Positions 1-7,880 of a stretch of DNA of 35,585 nt are shown in pieces (within the stretch, counting starts at the first letter, position 1; every line of letters begins with the position of its first letter). The position numbers and the translations under genes were made by a program. Origin of the DNA: Rhodospirillales bacterium (GTDB taxonomy: Bacteria; Pseudomonadota; Alphaproteobacteria; Rhodospirillales_A; JACZKS01). The stretch covers positions 1-35,585 of the forward strand of contig JABGRG010000040.1 of the NCBI GenBank assembly GCA_018648445.1, in the 5' to 3' direction. Below the pieces are notes generated by a model, which was not told where the DNA came from, did no database searches, and worked only from the letters and a program-made list of their open reading frames with translations.

Positions 1-1045
1 TCCAATCCAAAAGGAAGCGGCGGCGGTTTAGCTTGTCCAGATTTACCAGCAGTCCGGTACCCAGCCGGATGGGCCGCAGTGGCCCGCTCGCCGCCTGGCG
101 AAGCTCGGCTGCGGTGCCCGGCCCCTGCAATTCGGGGTGAATGGCGTACAGGTTGGATTTACGTGCCAGAACTTCCTGTCCGTTTCGTGACAGAAGATAA
201 TCCATGAACGACCTTGCCGCGTCCGTGCTGGGCGTATCGCGATGGATAAAGGCGACCCGCGACATCACCAGCGTATAGTCGGCGGGCAGCACCATGGCCA
301 GAGAAGCACCCTGAACGATGCGCAGGCGCGTGTAAGACCCAAGAACGTTGTAGCCGATCAGCAGGTCGCCGGCCTCAATGGCGTCCAGCACCTCGCCCGT
401 CGTATTGCCGAGATAAACGGCGTTGCGCCCGAAACTTTCCAGAAGGCGGCCATAGGTGTGCGCCTGCAGGGCGTCCTGGGTTGCGAACAGGTATCCGACC
501 CCGCTTTTGGCGATGTCATAGGAGCCCACCTTTGATCGGTATGTGTCGGCCTTCTCGCGCAGCAGCCGGACCAAATCGAACCGCGTCGACGGGATGTCCT
601 CGGCGGAAAGAATTTGAGGGTTGTAGACGATAACGACGGGCTCGAAGGTAAAACCGAAAGCCTCGTTCCGCCAGTTTGCCCATTGCGGAAGTTTGGCGGT
701 TTGCGGTGACTCATGGCGCAGGGCGAAACCGTCGTTGGTCAGCTTGAACTGCATATCCATGGCGGCGCTGATCACGATATCGGGAAGGCGCCCATTGAGG
801 GGCTTGTTTTTGCGGATCAGATCATAGAGATCAGCCGACAGAAGTTCGGAGTACTCGACCGCCGTTCCCGGGTTTTCCATTTGGTAGTGTTCAATCACCG
901 GGCTCATGGCGACAAGATCAGTGCTGCCGAAAACCACCAGCTTTGCCGTTTCCTTCTGCGGCGCTGGAAACTTCGTATCGACGGACGTTCCGGCGATCAC
1001 CGAAGGCGAGATCAAAAGCAGGGCAACCAAGAGAAATAAGCGCAT
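1..1045 (-). CDS. Periplasmic substrate-binding protein, partial (C-terminus beyond left edge)
   Basis: An open frame runs from an ATG at 1045 to the window edge without a stop (348 codons visible). It begins with a short signal peptide (MRLFLLVALLLISPSVIAG). The mature part starts 'KLVVFGSTDLVAMSPVI', then has 'PDIVISAAMDMQFKLTNDG' and later 'AIEAGDLLIGYNVLGSYT'. This layout resembles the iron/2-aminoethylphosphonate/phosphoglycerate type of ABC binding protein (COG1840-like). Its start codon shares one base with the stop of the upstream histidine kinase (TGATG), so the two are probably translationally coupled. No permease or ATPase gene is visible before the edge. It may therefore be either the first gene of a transporter continuing to the left, or a periplasmic co-sensor for the kinase, as PgtC is proposed to be in the phosphoglycerate system. 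The family call is fairly secure; the ligand is unknown. Confidence 0.8.
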   Translation of the reverse strand, partial: MRLFLLVALLLISPSVIAGTSVDTKFPAPQKETAKLVVFGSTDLVAMSPVIEHYQMENPGTAVEYSELLSADLYDLIRKNKPLNGRLPDIVISAAMDMQFKLTNDGFALRHESPQTAKLPQWANWRNEAFGFTFEPVVIVYNPQILSAEDIPSTRFDLVRLLREKADTYRSKVGSYDIAKSGVGYLFATQDALQAHTYGRLLESFGRNAVYLGNTTGEVLDAIEAGDLLIGYNVLGSYTRLRIVQGASLAMVLPADYTLVMSRVAFIHRDTPSTDAARSFMDYLLSRNGQEVLARKSNLYAIHPELQGPGTAAELRQAASGPLRPIRLGTGLLVNLDKLNRRRFLLDW

Positions 1046-2460
1046 CACGAAACCTTCCCGTCGGCCTTATGGATTTGCAGGCGCGCGATCAGTCCGCCGC
1101 CCGGTCGGTCAAGAAGCGAAACCGCACCGTGGGTATCGGCGACGGCCTGCACGATGGCCAGCCCCAGTCCCGAGCCTTCGCCGCCACGGTCAGCCCTTCC
1201 TGCGCGCCGGAAGCGTTCGAACGCATTTACTTTCTGATCGTCCGGGATTCCCGGCCCCTGATCACAGATATCGACAACGGCCATGCCGTCGCTTCCGCTC
1301 CCGCGCAGAGAGATATCGATGCTCGATCCTTCGGGGCCATACTTGACGGCGTTCTCTATCAAGTTTTTCAAGGCTTCGCGCAGGCCGACGCGATCACCCG
1401 AAACCGTCAGTTCGTCACCGGCGTCGTCGATGTGAAATTCCATGTCCTTGATTTCGCCCGAGTATTCGACTTCCGCCAGTACGCGCGCCAGAACGTCGCG
1501 CAGATCGACTTTCTGCAAGGGAACGGCTCCGGCGCGGTGCACGACCATGGCATGGCTGAGGAGCTGGTTGGTCAGGCGGCTGGTCAGTGTGGCGTTGTGG
1601 TGCGCCTTGGCCAGCAAGTCGCGCAGCGCATCGGCGTCCTTTTCGTCCGTCGCCAGTTCGATCTGGGCGCGCAGGCTGGAAAGTGGCGTGCGGATTTGGT
1701 GGGCGGCGCTGGCGATGAACGTTTGCATGTGATCGAAACTGATCTCCAGACGTTCAAGGAAGTGATTGATGGCCGCAACGAACGGGCGGACCTCTCGGGG
1801 CACTGCCATTTCCAAGGGTTTCAAATCCGTGGGTTTGCGGTCGCCGAGGTTGCGCTCGATTGACGACAGCGGCGCCAGCGCCAGATTGATGCCGAACCAA
1901 CTGAACAAAAGCGCCAGAATCATGAACAGCAAAATCGGCGTCAGCGCGCCGAAGGTGATTTCGCGGGCCAGTTCAGCGCGTTCGATGCGCGATTGACCGA
2001 CCTGAACGACGGCCCATCCCTGAACCTTGGGTTCTGCCAGAAAGCGGCCCAGAACGACGAAGCGCATGGTTTCGTCGCGGTAGTCGGCATCGAAATACGT
2101 TGGTGCGGTCGAAGAAACGGCGGCGGTGGGAAGGGGCAGGTCCTCATATCCGGTCAGCGTTTCTCCGTTCGGGGAAACGACGCGGTAGAACGCCCGATCG
2201 CGCGGCGCAAGCGACAGGATTTCCAACGATGAATAGGGAATATCGACCACCAGATTTCCGTCCACGGTGTACACCTGATCGGCGATGGCCAGGGCGGATG
2301 CGGTGAGAATTCTATCGAACGCCTCGTCGGCGGCGCGCAATCCGTATTGCCGGGCGGCCAAAAATAGCGCCACGGTGGCGACCAGCACGGCGGCTAGAAT
2401 AATCGCCATCAAGCGCCGTCGCAGCGAATAGTCCGACCTAATTTTCCAGTTCGGCCACAT
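1045..2460 (-). CDS. tctE: Sensor histidine kinase, TctE-like
   Basis: Inner-membrane sensor kinase of 471 residues. A first transmembrane segment lies near residues 17-36, a periplasmic domain spans about 40-165 and a second membrane segment lies near 170-193. The cytoplasmic part holds the dimerisation H-box with phospho-acceptor His254 ('ASAAHQIRTPLSSLR'), an N-box around Asn370 ('NLIENAVKYG'), the G1 box 'DQGPGIP' near 400 and the G2 box 'GSGLGLAIV' near 429. The gene overlaps the upstream response regulator by 23 bases and is coupled to the downstream binding protein. The pair lies divergent from tctCBA, the classic arrangement for TctDE control of tricarboxylate uptake. It therefore probably senses a tricarboxylate or the loaded binding protein. 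A later start cannot be ruled out, but this one keeps the basic residues ahead of the first membrane segment. Confidence 0.9.
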   Translation of the reverse strand: MWPNWKIRSDYSLRRRLMAIILAAVLVATVALFLAARQYGLRAADEAFDRILTASALAIADQVYTVDGNLVVDIPYSSLEILSLAPRDRAFYRVVSPNGETLTGYEDLPLPTAAVSSTAPTYFDADYRDETMRFVVLGRFLAEPKVQGWAVVQVGQSRIERAELAREITFGALTPILLFMILALLFSWFGINLALAPLSSIERNLGDRKPTDLKPLEMAVPREVRPFVAAINHFLERLEISFDHMQTFIASAAHQIRTPLSSLRAQIELATDEKDADALRDLLAKAHHNATLTSRLTNQLLSHAMVVHRAGAVPLQKVDLRDVLARVLAEVEYSGEIKDMEFHIDDAGDELTVSGDRVGLREALKNLIENAVKYGPEGSSIDISLRGSGSDGMAVVDICDQGPGIPDDQKVNAFERFRRAGRADRGGEGSGLGLAIVQAVADTHGAVSLLDRPGGGLIARLQIHKADGKVS

Positions 2461-3106
2461 ATCCCATTCCGCGCACCGTTCGGATTGTTACCGATGCGCC
2501 TTCAAGTTTTTTGCGCAGTCTGGCCACGTAAAGCTCGATGGCGTTGGGTCCCGGAGAATCATCGAACCCATAAAGCTGCTCGACGATTTCCTCCTTGGTT
2601 ACAATTCGGTCGATGTTTCCCAGAAATATCTCAAGAACCCTGAATTCCCGGTTGGGCAGGATAATCGTGCGCTCATCGACCGAAACCGTGGCCTTGGATC
2701 GATCAAACACCGTGTTTCCGTGGATCGTGACGCTTGACGAAATCCCCTGTTTTCGGCGCAGCAAGGCCCGCGCCCGGGCATCCAGTTCGCGAAAATCAAA
2801 GGGCTTTATCAGGTAGTCGTCGGCGCCCACATCAAGGGCCGAAACTCGATCATCGATCTCGGAGCGCGCCGTTAGAACGAGAACGGGGGTCGTGTCCTTT
2901 TGCTTGCGCAATTCCTTCAATACGGAAAAGCCGTCTTTTCCGGGAAGGTTGATGTCCAGAATCATGAGGTCGTATTGCTGATGACGCAGGAATTCCTCGC
3001 CCGCTTCGCCAGTGATAGCGTGATCAAGCGCATGCCCGGCGCGCTGGAACCGCCGGATAATGGCCTCGGCCAGATCCACGGCATCCTCAACGACCAATAT
3101 TCGCAT
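2438..3106 (-). CDS. tctD: Response regulator, OmpR family, TctD-like
   Basis: DNA-binding response regulator of 222 residues, the normal length for OmpR/PhoB-type proteins. The receiver domain (1-115) has the acidic pocket 'VVED', phospho-acceptor Asp51 ('LMILDINLPGKDG'), Thr79 and Lys101 ('LIKPF'). The C-terminal winged helix (about 125-222) has the usual 'PNREFRVLEIF' and 'VARLRKKL...IRTVRGMGYV' signatures. It is the first gene of the minus-strand operon with the kinase and the binding protein, and it is divergent from tctC. By analogy with TctD it should activate tctCBA-prpD, with binding sites in the 173-base gap upstream of tctC, where tandem GGTTC motifs are visible. The family is certain; the TctD assignment rests on similarity and context. 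Confidence 0.92.
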   Translation of the reverse strand: MRILVVEDAVDLAEAIIRRFQRAGHALDHAITGEAGEEFLRHQQYDLMILDINLPGKDGFSVLKELRKQKDTTPVLVLTARSEIDDRVSALDVGADDYLIKPFDFRELDARARALLRRKQGISSSVTIHGNTVFDRSKATVSVDERTIILPNREFRVLEIFLGNIDRIVTKEEIVEQLYGFDDSPGPNAIELYVARLRKKLEGASVTIRTVRGMGYVAELEN

Positions 3107-3130
3107 GGGCGATATTCTCCACCAAAAAAA

Positions 3131-3205
3131 CGAACCGCCTATCCCCTAAATAAGATCGGTTCGCACGATGACAGGTTCGTGACAGGTTCATTTGGTAGAT
3201 ATCTT
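3131..3205. promoter_or_regulatory. Divergent tctD/tctC control region with repeated GGTTC motifs
   Basis: The gap between tctD and tctC carries a direct repeat TGACAGGTTC at 3169-3178 and 3180-3189, spaced by 11 bases (one helical turn). A further GGTTC lies at 3158-3162, and an inverted copy at 3131-3137 (CGAACCG) pairs with CGGTTCG at 3157-3163. A possible -10 element (TATCTT, 3200-3205) lies 15 bases after GTGACA at 3179-3184. Tandem sites one helical turn apart are typical of OmpR-family regulators bound as head-to-tail dimers, so these are good candidates for TctD operators. The repeats are seen directly; binding is inferred. Confidence 0.5.
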
Positions 3206-3279
3206 GTCATGAAGTTCGCCACCCACAAACAAAGAACGCGAACATCTGGGAATTTCACGACTAACAGGGAGCTCACACT

Positions 3280-4257
3280 ATGAAGAAAACCTTTGCGTCA
3301 TTGGCGGCTTTCGCGACCGCGTTTGCCATTGCGGGATCTGCCTCCGCTTTCGACCCCAGTAACGTTGAATGCATCGCGCCCGCCAACCCCGGTGGCGGTT
3401 GGGATTTCACGTGCCGCTCCGTCGGCAAAATTCTTTATGATCTGAAACTCGTTCCCGAACCCGTCAAAGTGACCAACATGCCGGGCGGCGGCGGCGGCGT
3501 TGCCTTCGGTTACACAATCGCCAAACGCGGCAAGGACGCCAACCTTCTGGTTGCCGCCAGCACGGCCACGACCAGCCGTCTGGCGACCAATCAATACGCT
3601 GGTTTGCAGGCGGATCAGGTTCGTTGGGTGGCCTCGCTGGGCGCCGACTTCGGCGTTGTCGCGGTCAACAATGATTCGCCCTACAAAAACCTGAAAGACC
3701 TGATGGACGCCGTTAAGGCCAATCCGTCCAAGGTCGCGTTCGCTGGCGGCAGCTCCGTCGGCGGATGGGATCACCTGAAAATTTTGATCGTCGCCAAGGC
3801 AGCCGGAATTGCAAACGCCAAGGCGGTCAAGTATGTGTCGTTCAACAGCGGCGGCGCCGCCCTGACCCAGCTTCTGGGCAACCACGTACAGGCGGTGACC
3901 GGCGATATCTCCGAGATCAAGGGTCAACTGGCGGCTGGCAAAATACGCGCTCTTGCCGTTCTTTCGCCCGACCGTCTGCCGACCGATCCAAGCATTCCGA
4001 CAGCCAAGGAGCAGGGCTATGACGCCATTGGCGCCAACTGGCGCGGCTTCTACCTGCCCAAGGGCGTATCGGACGACGTTCACTCGTCCTGGGGCGCTAT
4101 TCTGGAGAAGCTCTACAAATCCAACGATTGGAAAAAGGCCATGGAAGCCAATGGTCTGGCCCCGTTCTACAATGGTGGGCCGATGTTCGACGATTTCGTG
4201 AGCCAGAATATCGCCGATGTCAAACAGCTTTCCAAAGACGTCGGACTTCTAAAATAA
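3280..4257 (+). CDS. tctC: Tripartite tricarboxylate transporter substrate-binding protein
   Basis: Periplasmic binding protein of the Bug/TctC family, 325 residues (family about 320). It has an N-terminal Sec signal peptide (about residues 1-23, ending ASA). The mature start 'VECIAPANPGGGWDFTCR' carries the carboxylate-binding loop characteristic of TctC, followed by 'NMPGGGGGVAFGY'. It delivers a di- or tricarboxylate to the TctAB membrane complex. An AGGGAG ribosome site lies about 7 bases before the ATG. It is the first gene of the plus-strand operon, with tctB, tctA and a PrpD-family dehydratase behind it and the TctDE genes divergent. The ligand cannot be read from the sequence. Citrate, tricarballylate or methylcitrate are possible, the last being suggested by the PrpD neighbour. 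Confidence 0.93.
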   Translation: MKKTFASLAAFATAFAIAGSASAFDPSNVECIAPANPGGGWDFTCRSVGKILYDLKLVPEPVKVTNMPGGGGGVAFGYTIAKRGKDANLLVAASTATTSRLATNQYAGLQADQVRWVASLGADFGVVAVNNDSPYKNLKDLMDAVKANPSKVAFAGGSSVGGWDHLKILIVAKAAGIANAKAVKYVSFNSGGAALTQLLGNHVQAVTGDISEIKGQLAAGKIRALAVLSPDRLPTDPSIPTAKEQGYDAIGANWRGFYLPKGVSDDVHSSWGAILEKLYKSNDWKKAMEANGLAPFYNGGPMFDDFVSQNIADVKQLSKDVGLLK

Positions 4258-4282
4258 AAACGTCAGGATAGCCGGACAGGAG

Positions 4283-4315
4283 GTCGGCGGGTGCATTGCC
4301 CGCCGGCTTTCGTTT
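4283..4315 (+). terminator. Hairpin with T-rich tail between tctC and tctB (partial terminator)
   Basis: A 9-bp stem pairs 4283-4291 (GTCGGCGGG) with 4299-4307 (CCCGCCGGC, one G-T pair). It has a 7-base loop and is followed by TTTCGTTT. It lies 25 bases after the tctC stop and within the operon, so it probably acts as a leaky terminator or an mRNA 3' stabiliser that keeps the binding protein in excess over TctB and TctA. Confidence 0.65.
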
Positions 4316-4382
4316 CCCGGCCCGTCCGATCCGGGTTAATATAGCACTCGGTTCGAAACGTGTTGCATTTGGGGGTGGGCTC

Positions 4383-4817
4383 GTGACCGACCGAATTACC
4401 GGAACCCTTCTTCTTCTTCTGGCGATTGCCTACGGCGTAGCCGGCAGTCGCTTTGAAAGCAATTTCATATCTGATCCGTTGGGACCGAACGCTTTTCCCG
4501 TGATGCTGGGATCGGCACTGGGCCTGTTCAGCCTTTATCTGCTGTTTCGCCCCGACCCTGAGCCCAAGTGGCCCAGCGTAAGTTCATGGCGGCGCCAGGG
4601 CGTGGCGCTGGCCGCACTGATCATTTACGGGTTCGTTCTCGAGTTCGTCGGTTTCATTCTCAGTTCCATCGTGCTGGTTGGCTTCCTTTCTCAGATGCTG
4701 GGGGCTGATCGGAAGTACATGATCGGCACCGGTATCGGCGCCAGCATCGTTCTTTATTTCCTTTTCAATAACTTCCTCGGCCTGCCCCTGCCGGCTGGTG
4801 AGATCTTCGGAGGTTGA
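4383..4817 (+). CDS. tctB: Tripartite tricarboxylate transporter small membrane subunit
   Basis: Small integral membrane protein with four hydrophobic segments and the TctB layout, including 'LGPNAFPVMLGSALGLFSLYLLF'. The frame is open further upstream, to 4296. I choose the GTG at 4383 because it gives 144 residues, the usual TctB length, removes a basic non-membrane leader that overlaps the hairpin region, and has a G-rich ribosome site (GGGGGTGGG) just before it. TctB pairs with TctA in the inner membrane to import the TctC-bound substrate using the ion gradient. Its stop lies a few bases before the tctA start. Confidence 0.88.
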   Translation: MTDRITGTLLLLLAIAYGVAGSRFESNFISDPLGPNAFPVMLGSALGLFSLYLLFRPDPEPKWPSVSSWRRQGVALAALIIYGFVLEFVGFILSSIVLVGFLSQMLGADRKYMIGTGIGASIVLYFLFNNFLGLPLPAGEIFGG

Positions 4818-4819
4818 CG

Positions 4820-6310
4820 GTGGAAACCCTTGCTGGATTAGCCCACGGTTTCGATGTCGCGTTAACGCCGCTCAACTTTGGGCTCGCCATGTTCGGCGCA
4901 TTTGCAGGAACGCTGGTCGGCGCGCTGCCCGGTTTAGGCCCGGCCAACGGCGTCGCGATCCTGGTGCCGCTCGCTTTCACCCTTGGGTTGCCGCCGGAAT
5001 CGGCGTTAATCCTGCTGGCCGCCGTATATTACGGCGCCATGTACGGCGGGCGTATTTCGAGCATCATGTTGAACATTCCGGGCGACGAACCGGCCGTAAT
5101 GACGCTGTTGGAAGGCAACCCCATGGCCCGGCAGGGTCAGGCGGGGGCGGCACTTGCCTTATCGGCGGTCAGTTCCTTTGTCGGCGCGACGCTGGCCACT
5201 ATCGGGCTGACGTTTCTGGCACCGTTGCTCGTCGAACTGGCGATCCTGTTCGGCCCGGCGGAATATTTCATCCTGTTCCTGCTGGCCTTTTCGATGATCG
5301 GCACATTAACCGGAAAGAACGTTTCCAAGACCTTCATCGCTTCGGCCCTCGGTCTCATGCTGGCGACCATCGGCCTTGACCCCGCAACCAACGTGCCGCG
5401 CTACACCTTCGGACAGATGAAGCTGTTCGACGGGTTGGACCCGATTATCGCCATTGTCGGGTTGTTCGCCATCAGCGAAGTGCTGGTGTTCCTCGAAACC
5501 GTGGTCCTCGGTGAGCAGGTCAAATACAAGGTTGAACGCACTTACGCGACGTTTAAGGAACTTTGGTACTGCGCGGGCGCCATGATTCGCGGTTCGGTGC
5601 TGGGCTTCATTTGCGGTGTCCTGCCGGGGGCGGGCGCTTCATTGGGCAGTTTCGCCGCCTACACAATGGAGAAACGTTATTCCGACCGGGGAACCTTCGG
5701 TACGGGCGATCCGCGTGGATTGGCCGCACCCGAGGCCGGTAACAACGCCGCCGCGGGCGGCGCGCTGGTTCCCATGATGGCGCTGGGCGTTCCCGGCAGC
5801 GGCACGACCGCCGTATTGCTGGCCTTGCTGATTTCGCTGAACATCACGCCGGGACCGCTGCTGTTCGTCGAACGGCCGGAAGTCGCCTGGGGCCTGATTG
5901 CGTCGCTCTATATGGCCAATGTGGTGCTGCTTATACTCAACCTGCCGCTGGTCAACATCTTTGTGCGGCTGTTAATGGTTCCGACCTATGTGCTGATGCC
6001 GACCGTAACGCTGATCTGTTTCCTTGGCATTTACGCCATCAGCCACAGCGTTTTCGATATCTACATGATGATTGGCGTCGGCGTGTTCGGCTACCTGCTG
6101 CGCAAGGTCAACATCCCTCTTGTGCCCGTCATCCTGGGCGTGCTGCTTGGCCACCATATGGAGGTCAATCTGCGGCGCGCGTTGAGCTTGAGCGATGGCG
6201 AATGGGAAATCATGTTCAGGAGCCCGCTGGCGATTACGCTTTGGGTGTTCATCGCGATGAGCCTTACGCTGCCCTTTATCATCCGCGCAATTCGCGAAAG
6301 AAAATCCTGA
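4820..6310 (+). CDS. tctA: Tripartite tricarboxylate transporter large permease
   Basis: Inner-membrane permease of about 496 residues with some 10-12 hydrophobic segments. Both copies of the TctA signature are present: '[18 protein letters not shown]' near the N-terminus and '[16 protein letters not shown]' near the middle, reflecting the internal duplication of the family. The frame also allows a TTG at 4814 that overlaps the tctB stop. The GTG at 4820 is preferred because GGAGG at 4809-4813 then sits 6 bases upstream. It is the translocating subunit of the TctABC secondary transporter. Its stop is one base before the next gene, so the dehydratase that follows is in the same transcript. Confidence 0.93.
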   Translation: METLAGLAHGFDVALTPLNFGLAMFGAFAGTLVGALPGLGPANGVAILVPLAFTLGLPPESALILLAAVYYGAMYGGRISSIMLNIPGDEPAVMTLLEGNPMARQGQAGAALALSAVSSFVGATLATIGLTFLAPLLVELAILFGPAEYFILFLLAFSMIGTLTGKNVSKTFIASALGLMLATIGLDPATNVPRYTFGQMKLFDGLDPIIAIVGLFAISEVLVFLETVVLGEQVKYKVERTYATFKELWYCAGAMIRGSVLGFICGVLPGAGASLGSFAAYTMEKRYSDRGTFGTGDPRGLAAPEAGNNAAAGGALVPMMALGVPGSGTTAVLLALLISLNITPGPLLFVERPEVAWGLIASLYMANVVLLILNLPLVNIFVRLLMVPTYVLMPTVTLICFLGIYAISHSVFDIYMMIGVGVFGYLLRKVNIPLVPVILGVLLGHHMEVNLRRALSLSDGEWEIMFRSPLAITLWVFIAMSLTLPFIIRAIRERKS

Positions 6311-6311
6311 C

Positions 6312-7835
6312 ATGAAAACCCATAGCGTCTGCGTGCATCCGGAAAAAGACCGTCTGGCGCGCGCCGACCAGTTCGCCTGGAAGATCGCCCAGGTGGCGGT
6401 CGACCCCGTGGCGCTCGATGACGACGTCACCGACATGATCATCAACCGCATCATCGACAATGCTTCGGTGGCCATCGCGTCCGTCAACCGGGGGCCGGTG
6501 GTAACGGCCCGGGCGCAGGCGGCGGCCCATCCGCGCGACGGCGGCGCAACCATATTCGGACTTGGCAATGATCAGCGGTTTTCAGCCGAGTGGGCGGCGT
6601 GGGCCAATGGCACCGCCGTGCGCGAACTGGATTTTCACGATACTTTCCTGGCCGCCGACTATTGTCACCCCGGCGACAATATCCCGCCGATTCTGGCGGT
6701 GGCCCAGCAGTGCGGAAGGTCGGGAGCGGATCTGGTGCGCGGCATCGCTGCCGGTTACGAAATTCAGATCAATCTGGTTCGCGCCATCTGCATCCATAAG
6801 CACAAAATCGATCAGCCCGCCCATTTAGGACCGTCGCAGGCCGCCGGAATCGGGGCGTCACTTGGCCTTCCAACCGAGGTCGTCTATCAGGCCGTGCAGC
6901 AGGCCTTGCATGTGAATACGCCGACCCGGCAATCGCGCAAGGGCGAGATTTCAAGCTGGAAGGCGTTTGCCCCGGCTCATTGCGGCAAAATGGCGGTGGA
7001 GGCGGTGGACCGAGCCATGCGCGGCGAGGGCGCGCCGACTCCCATATATGAAGGAGAGGATGGATTTATCGCCCGCCTTCTGGACGGACCGGACGCCGAA
7101 TATCACGTGCCGTTGCCGGAACCGGGCGAAGCCAAACGGGCGATCATGCTGAGTTACACCAAGGAGCATTCCGCCGAATATCAGGCCCAGGCGCTCATTG
7201 ATCTGGCCTTTTCGCTGGGCGAAAAAATCGACACCAAGACCGGCGGGGACTGGGATAGCGTCGAGGAAATTGTCATCCACGCCAGCCACCACACCCACTA
7301 TGTGATTGGAACCGGGGCGGATGACCCGCAAAAGATGGACCCTGCCGCCAACCGCGAAACCCTTGATCATTCCATCATGTATATGTTCGCCGTCGCGCTG
7401 CAGGACCGCGCGTGGCATCACGTGGACAGTTACTTGCCCGAGCGTGCGGCGCGGCCCGATACGGTTCGCCTCTGGCACAAGATACGCACGCTGGAAGACC
7501 CCGAATGGACGCGGCGCTATCACAGCCCCGATCACACCGAAAAGGCCTTCGGCGGGCATGTGAGCGTTCGCCTCAAATCAGGTGAAGTTCTGGAAGACGG
7601 CCTCGCCGTGGCCAACGCGCACAGCTTCGGTGCGCGCCCCTTCGCCCGGGCCGACTACATTCGCAAATTTGAGACGCTGACCGACGGGATCGTCTCGCTT
7701 GGCGAAAGCGGGCGTTTCCTGGGCGCGGTGCAGGAGCTTCCCGACCTGCCGCTCGAGCGGCTGGGCGAGTTAGGTATCACCGTCGATACTATTGCGCTTG
7801 CCGACGGCGATCCCAAGAAACCGGGTATTTTCTAG
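6312..7835 (+). CDS. MmgE/PrpD family dehydratase (2-methylcitrate dehydratase-like)
   Basis: Cytoplasmic protein of 507 residues, close to bacterial PrpD (about 480-500). PrpD-like blocks include '[20 protein letters not shown]' near residues 112-130, '[13 protein letters not shown]', '[19 protein letters not shown]' and the later '[19 protein letters not shown]'. PrpD dehydrates 2-methylcitrate to 2-methyl-cis-aconitate; other family members include cis-aconitate decarboxylase and iminodisuccinate lyase. No prpB or prpC lies nearby. It starts one base after tctA, so it is the last gene of the transporter operon. This suggests that the imported tricarboxylate is its substrate or is metabolically close to it. 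The family is secure; the exact reaction is not. Confidence 0.85.
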   Translation: MKTHSVCVHPEKDRLARADQFAWKIAQVAVDPVALDDDVTDMIINRIIDNASVAIASVNRGPVVTARAQAAAHPRDGGATIFGLGNDQRFSAEWAAWANGTAVRELDFHDTFLAADYCHPGDNIPPILAVAQQCGRSGADLVRGIAAGYEIQINLVRAICIHKHKIDQPAHLGPSQAAGIGASLGLPTEVVYQAVQQALHVNTPTRQSRKGEISSWKAFAPAHCGKMAVEAVDRAMRGEGAPTPIYEGEDGFIARLLDGPDAEYHVPLPEPGEAKRAIMLSYTKEHSAEYQAQALIDLAFSLGEKIDTKTGGDWDSVEEIVIHASHHTHYVIGTGADDPQKMDPAANRETLDHSIMYMFAVALQDRAWHHVDSYLPERAARPDTVRLWHKIRTLEDPEWTRRYHSPDHTEKAFGGHVSVRLKSGEVLEDGLAVANAHSFGARPFARADYIRKFETLTDGIVSLGESGRFLGAVQELPDLPLERLGELGITVDTIALADGDPKKPGIF

Positions 7836-7838
7836 ACC

Positions 7839-7880
7839 CTAGAGCATTTTCTGATCACATATGGTCGGAAAGTGCTCTAG
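7839..7880. repeat. Palindromic stem-loop between convergent operons
   Basis: A long inverted repeat pairs 7839-7851 (CTAGAGCATTTTC) with 7868-7880 (GAAAGTGCTCTAG), 13 bp with a single G-T type mismatch and a 16-base loop. It fills the whole gap between the PrpD-family stop and the proV stop, and the proV stop codon lies inside its right arm. It could terminate transcription from both sides. The AGAGCATTTTC core also resembles a palindrome scattered through many alphaproteobacterial genomes (from memory). It is the only copy in this window. Confidence 0.6.

Noticed and set aside
943..1863. 306-codon open frame on the plus strand opposite the binding-protein and kinase genes
   Set aside because: Antisense to two secure genes and without recognisable motifs.
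4296..4382. N-terminal extension of TctB
   Set aside because: It would start inside the post-tctC hairpin and add a basic stretch not found in TctB.
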